Below, piece by piece: positions 59,617-64,000 of a stretch of DNA of 64,000 nucleotides. The stretch comes from Blastomyces gilchristii SLH14081 (lineage: Eukaryota; Ascomycota; Eurotiomycetes; Onygenales; Ajellomycetaceae). The notes under the pieces were generated by a model. That model was given only the letters and a program-made list of their open reading frames with translations. It was not told the DNA's origin and did no database searches. Position 1 is the first letter of the stretch. Each line of letters opens with the position of its first letter. Where the stretch lies: positions 372,001 through 436,000 of the forward strand of contig NW_003101655.1 in NCBI RefSeq assembly GCF_000003855.2, given 5' to 3'. A program made the translations under genes and the position numbers.

Positions 59617-60900
59617 TATATAACTATCTCATAGTCTGGAAGAATAGATCTCTCTCTGTATTTAATAGTCTGATTATACTATTCAATAGTCTTTCTGTCT
59701 TGATAGTTCTTTATTGAATATAATATTTAAAATTTAACTTAGAGTTTAATCATACTTCTAATCATTTGACATTCAAACTGAGTTTAATCTCTTTATTTAA
59801 AAGAGTTAGACATAGTTTTTTCTCATTGAATCTAGAAAAGAAATGAATTAACTCAGTTTTATTTATATTAAATTGAATTTGATTAATATCTACTCTAACA
59901 AAGATTTTCTTTGCTGCTTTTTTAATCACTTCTAAATTCTCTTTGATTGTTTTTGAACTGTAGACTGGATCAATATCATTCATATAACTTGAAGATCTCA
60001 CTATTTTCATGTCTCTATTCTTAAATAGATATGCAGTGTATATTGCAAATAAAATGAGTGAGATTAAAGATTCTTACAGTACTTCTATTTTTATCTCAGT
60101 CTTGTCTTATTTCATTTCATCAAAGAATAGTTGTATAATTCTTTTAGATATAAAACAGTTAACTCATTTTATTAGAGAAAATGACAGTTTTAACATCTTC
60201 AAAGTCTGAATTAACTTTGACTTTGAAACATGATCAAATATATCTTTTATATCAATAAAAACTGCAGTTGAGACCAGATCTTCATACTTTGCTATTTAAA
60301 TATTATAAACAACTGAGAGAACAGTGTTAATTGCAGAGCATTGTTTTCTATCTCTCATTTATTTACTAAATAGAAGAGAATCATTAATAGAGCTTATAAA
60401 AGATAGTCTAGTAACTATTATCTTTTCTAAAACCTTTTCTAGACAGTTCAATAGAGATATTACTTCATATGACTTAGAAATTGAAGCTTTTCTATTAGGT
60501 TTTACAAGGATCACTTCAGTGGCTTCTCTCCAGCATTCAGAATGATACTCATTTTTCAAGAGATTGAAAAAGAGCTCAAAATATTCATTCTTTAAGTAGA
60601 AATATGTATTTTGAATGATTAAGTGATTGATTGAATCAGGCCCTGCAGCAGTTTTAATTGAACTTGAGAAGATAGCTGACTCTAATTCATCTTGTGTAAG
60701 TTCAGACCATTCTCAGTCATTTTCATCAATATAGTTATAAAGTGATATATTCTCTTTCTGTGAATCTGAATCTGATAAGTTTTGAAAGAGAATTCTCATG
60801 AAAGCTTGACATTTTTTCTCAAAAGAATTTACTGTATATGATTCATTCTGAAACTCATATTCTAAGGCTGGAAGTTTTGCTACACTTCTTATTTTAGTAT
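59617..60900 (-). pseudogene. LINE reverse transcriptase remnant
   Basis: On the minus strand: WREATEVILVKPNRKASISK and SYEVISLLNCLEKVLEKII (fingers, N/Y-RPISLL-type motif), then VFIDIKDIFDHVSKSKLI near 60,250 (motif A, FLDIKGAFDNVS-type), then SSYMNDIDPVYSSKTIKENL near 59,990 (motif C, where Y-x-DD has become YMND), and IQFNINKTELIHF downstream. Interrupted by stops and frame changes between blocks. Confidence 0.85.
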
Positions 60901-61597
60901 AGTTGAAAGCTTTAAAAAGTTCTTTTTCTTATGCTTCTTTAAGAAATTTGTTCCAGCAGTCTGTTTTAACTCTTTTAATATCTGAAAAATATTCATTTCT
61001 GACAGCTTTGAACTCTTTATCAGATATTACATCATTCTTTCATTCTCTTCTAGCAGTGACTAATTATTTTCTTTTAGATATGATATTCTCATTTCATCAA
61101 GATTTGAAATACTCAGAAGACTTTTTCTTTGAAATATTATCTCTAACACTTGTTAGAATAATAGATGTAATAAGCTTTACTCTATTCTCAAGCATTTTAT
61201 TTGAGATATCTTGATTGAGATTTCAATAGAGCTCACTCTGCTTTTCAGATTTTAACAGTTTTATACTTTCTTCAACTGCTTTTCAATCAGCTTTTTCAAA
61301 GTTATACTGATTAGAGAGAAGAGGGTTTTCACTCATTTATTTTTCACTCAGTTCAATATCAAATTGAATAATCTCATGATCTGATTCTGATGTCTTATTT
61401 GAATCAATAAATCAGTTTATAAGTCTTTTTTCAATTAGATTTTGTGACATGAAGGTTAGATCTATAATAGATTTCTGTTTCATGCCTTTTCTAAAGAATG
61501 TTTATTGATCAGACTTGTTAACTAGATCTATTGAATGCTCAAAGATTCATTCAACTAGTTTATCTGCTCTTACTGCTCTTTTGCATTCTGAATTTCA

Positions 61598-62008
61598 TCA
61601 GAGATGATGTGCATTGAAATCTCCTGCAATTATAGAGTTTTTTAACAGAGTTATGTTCAAAAACCCTCTATTAATTATCCAGGTATTGATATTTTCCTTC
61701 AATGACTTTTCATTATAGATATTTATGAGCTGTATAGTATCAAACTCATTCTCTTTATCTATAATATCACTCACTAGAATATCAGGGTCAGACATGATAT
61801 CAAATCTTAGATTAAATTGATATCTTGATCTCTTTCTTTCATAGATCACTACTCTTGACTTTATCTCAGACTTTTGAGGTAGAAAGCAGTAGTAGCTTGA
61901 ATGAGAAATGATGTATTTTTGCTCAGCATCAAAATTCAGTTCCTGAAGAAGTACAAAATCAACTTTTTGTTCAAATGCAATTTGAAAAAAAGTATTACTT
62001 TTATACAA
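61598..62008 (-). pseudogene. LINE apurinic-type endonuclease remnant
   Basis: Longest surviving open stretch, 136 codons. Contains KVDFVLLQELNFDAE (QEP-type catalytic Glu), RVVIYERKRSRYQFN, IQLINIYNEKSLKEN and SIIAGDFNAHHL, the final D-x-N-x-HH motif of APE-type LINE endonucleases. Probably the 5' part of ORF2. Confidence 0.85.
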
Positions 62009-62050
62009 TGTACATACACTTACTTCAGTGATTCATTCTCTGCATATATG

Positions 62051-64000
62051 AGTGAGAGTTGCAGGTTTCTCACATCTCATAGCTCTCATTGAGATGCTGG
62101 CACTGATGTGCAATTCACACAGCTTCTCAATTCAGCACATACTGTGTGTATGCAGCTCTGTGTACTGAGGCTGTGTTGTTCATTATGGCCTGGTGTGATA
62201 CTTGCTTTTCTCAGGCCATGTTCATTTGAGAGAAGGGAGAAACATGACTGCTGTTTTATTAAGAGAGAGTGAATAATTAGTTATTGTAGAAGATAATTTA
62301 ATTTCTGCTATATTTATTAAAAATTTAATTAGTCTATACTCTTCAATTTAAGGATTTCTGAGAGTGTTTTAATAGTTTTCATACCAGCTTGAAATTAGTG
62401 ATCATTTGAAGAAGAGAAAAGAGAGAAGAAAGAAATGAGAATAACTTATCTTTATAATATAAAAACAGAGAATTGCTGCAATTATTCACTCTAGTAATAA
62501 AGATCTGTTTTCTGCATGTATCTCTGATACAGATTATATGATAACTGCATATAAAGAATATCAACAGTGTATGCATTGAATGAAGATGATATTACTATAC
62601 AACACTGTAGCTGTTTCTATACATCTCTGAAAGCTGTTAATATTTTCTTTGAGTCTCTTTATATTTGATAAGTCAGTAATATATTTCAATACACTTCTTC
62701 TTTCATTATTATTATTATCATCATCATTATCATCATCATCATCATTATTATCATTATCATTACTATCACTATCATTATTATCATCATTATTATCATTATT
62801 ATTATCATTATCATATCATTTCTGACTGTCTCTTCTGCCTTCATCTCTCTTCAATACTCACTGAAATCAATCGTGTTATTTCTCTTTAAATATTCTGTGA
62901 TTCTGCAGACTATCAAGGCACATGAGCACTGTCACAGATTGAAGAAAGAGAAGAAGAAGATATTCAAGTGAGAAGAGACAGATCATAAGATACATGATAA
63001 TGCCTTGAAGAGACTCTGTAAGAGAGTAGAATAATAACAATTTTAAGTAATACTTCTGATGAATTTAGACTGAACTAAGTATAGAAATAATACAGATAAC
63101 ACTGCATGTAAGAGAATGAAAAAGAAGACAGTGAAGAGTCTTATACAGCAGTGATAAGATCAGAAGAAGTTCTGAGAATGATTTAAGATCAAGATGAAGA
63201 GAGAGAGAGAGAAAAAGAGTGTTACTATAAATAAGCAGTGATAGAAGAAGATTGAGAGAGTGTTAAAGTGAGAGACAAAGAAGTCAAAACTGATAAGTTT
63301 TTTATTTATTAAGAGATAATGATTTTTGATAACACTTCTATTCTCTAATTGATTAGCAGAAGCTGGCAGAGAAGAAGAGAATTAAGATCTTATTCAGATC
63401 TTAAATGCACTTCATAATTCAGAATATTAAGAAGACAGCTCTGCTCTCTGAGTATATTAATCTACTTACTGCTGAGATGGAACTCAAGACAGCAGATCAG
63501 AAAATGTAAGATTTTGAGATACAGATTAATCTGACTGAGAGAGAGCAGCAGAAACTCTTCTCTGAGAAGGCAGTGAGAAGAGATTTTAAGATAATTATCA
63601 TCTCAGATGAGAAGAAGAAGAAGAAGAAGAATGAGAATAAGAAGTGAATTATAAAGAATGATAAGAAGAATGAGAAAGAGAAGAAAGATGATAAATGAAA
63701 AAAGTTTTTTTCTTTTTATATTAGTTAGTTATATGTTCATAACTATTAATAATTAAAATTAATTTTGAGTTTTCAAAAATTATTATACAAGTTGTAATCA
63801 ATATCAGGAATAATATGTATATATATATTTAACTATCATGATTCACAAATCATTATAATATATAAGTATCAACATTTTTTCAACATTAATATTCACAATA
63901 TTAATATTTTTTTAATGATATTATTTAGTAATGCAATTTAGTAACACTCTCTTTCACAATATTAATATATTTCAAGAAATATGATAGAGATTAATCAAGA
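62051..64000. other. CpG-poor repeat-derived block
   Basis: No intact gene. (ATT/ATC)n microsatellite at 62706-62817. On the plus strand at about 63,432-63,640 a decayed coding-like stretch reads KTALLSEYINLLTAEMELKT and continues into a Lys-rich tail after a stop; it is reminiscent of the C-terminus of some fungal DDE transposases but too degraded to assign. Might also include the LINE ORF1 on the minus strand. Confidence 0.4.

Larger units (their letters stand above)
57250..62050 (-). mobile_element. Degenerate Tad/I-like non-LTR retrotransposon (LINE)
   Basis: Minus-strand LINE with endonuclease, reverse transcriptase and RNase H in that order, ending at low coordinates in a (TAA)n tail (57,250-57,265). 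Frames are broken by many stops and CpG is almost absent, consistent with repeat-directed mutation. The element is interrupted by a 502-bp insertion at 59103-59604. The order APE endonuclease - RT - RNase H and the wording of the motifs fit the Tad1/I clade common in ascomycetes. The 5' part (ORF1) is not clearly seen; it may lie within 62,050-64,000. Confidence 0.82.

Noticed and set aside
59385..59717. 110-aa plus-strand ORF
   Set aside because: It spans the right half of the non-coding 502-bp element and runs into LINE sequence on the opposite strand.
55470..64000. Classical CpA-type RIP
   Set aside because: CpA and TpG remain abundant while CpG is missing, so I describe CpG-directed loss; a computed index is needed to decide.

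Overview
The window is nuclear DNA from a filamentous ascomycete. Genes carry short introns (about 45-100 nt) with GTATGT/GTAAGT-type donors, CTAAC/CTGAC branch sites and CAG/TAG acceptors. Zn2Cys6 regulators, a kapC-type bZIP, afTMEM16-like anoctamin, Alt-type repair protein and DASH subunit Dad4 all point to Pezizomycotina, most likely Eurotiomycetes. The abrupt AT-rich, CpG-starved, LINE-bearing block at the right end resembles the repeat isochores of Onygenales; that placement is inference.

Layout: 162-728 DAD4 (kinetochore); 1411-4032 ARP5 (INO80 complex); 5339-6599 (-) kapC-like bZIP; 7088-8180 a head-to-head inverted minisatellite; 8361-9889 BRR6/BRL1-family nuclear-envelope protein; 10640-12418 (-) a decayed APC-type permease; 13721-16130 anoctamin/Ist2-like scramblase; 16585-16655 (-) initiator tRNA-Met; 17150-19608 Zn2Cys6 regulator; 20166-21926 (-) MUP1-like amino-acid permease with an apparent N-terminal frameshift; 22452-24318 second Zn2Cys6 regulator, divergent from the permease; 25919-26569 (-) unknown small protein; 28376-29093 (-) alkyltransferase-like DNA-repair protein; 29318-30415 BUD13/Cwc26; 32206-34325 (-) SRPK kinase; 36967-37726 (-) two small unknown ORFs; 38471-39601 calcineurin-like phosphoesterase; 39946-41641 (-) flavocytochrome b2; 43356-44338 Rab-like GTPase; 47346-49325 conserved-looking Cys/His-containing unknown; 49991-53813 GRIP-domain golgin.

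From about 55.47 kb to the end the composition changes sharply. The block is AT-rich, almost without CpG, and contains a mutated Tad/I-like LINE (endonuclease, reverse transcriptase and RNase H remnants, minus strand), a second truncated 3' end of the same LINE, and a 502-bp element with imperfect terminal inverted repeats and an exact 12-bp flanking direct repeat that sits inside the LINE and still has CpGs.

Most genes are unrelated housekeeping functions (chromatin remodelling, splicing, Golgi tethering, kinetochore, nuclear pore/envelope). The one local grouping that suggests joint regulation is regulator - permease - regulator at 17.1-24.3 kb. Gene models were built by eye: for most multi-exon genes (DAD4, ARP5, kapC, BRR6, anoctamin, both Zn2Cys6 genes, the unknown at 25.9 kb, ATL1, SRPK, CYB2, Rab, the 47.3-kb unknown, golgin) I checked that the summed exon lengths are a multiple of three.
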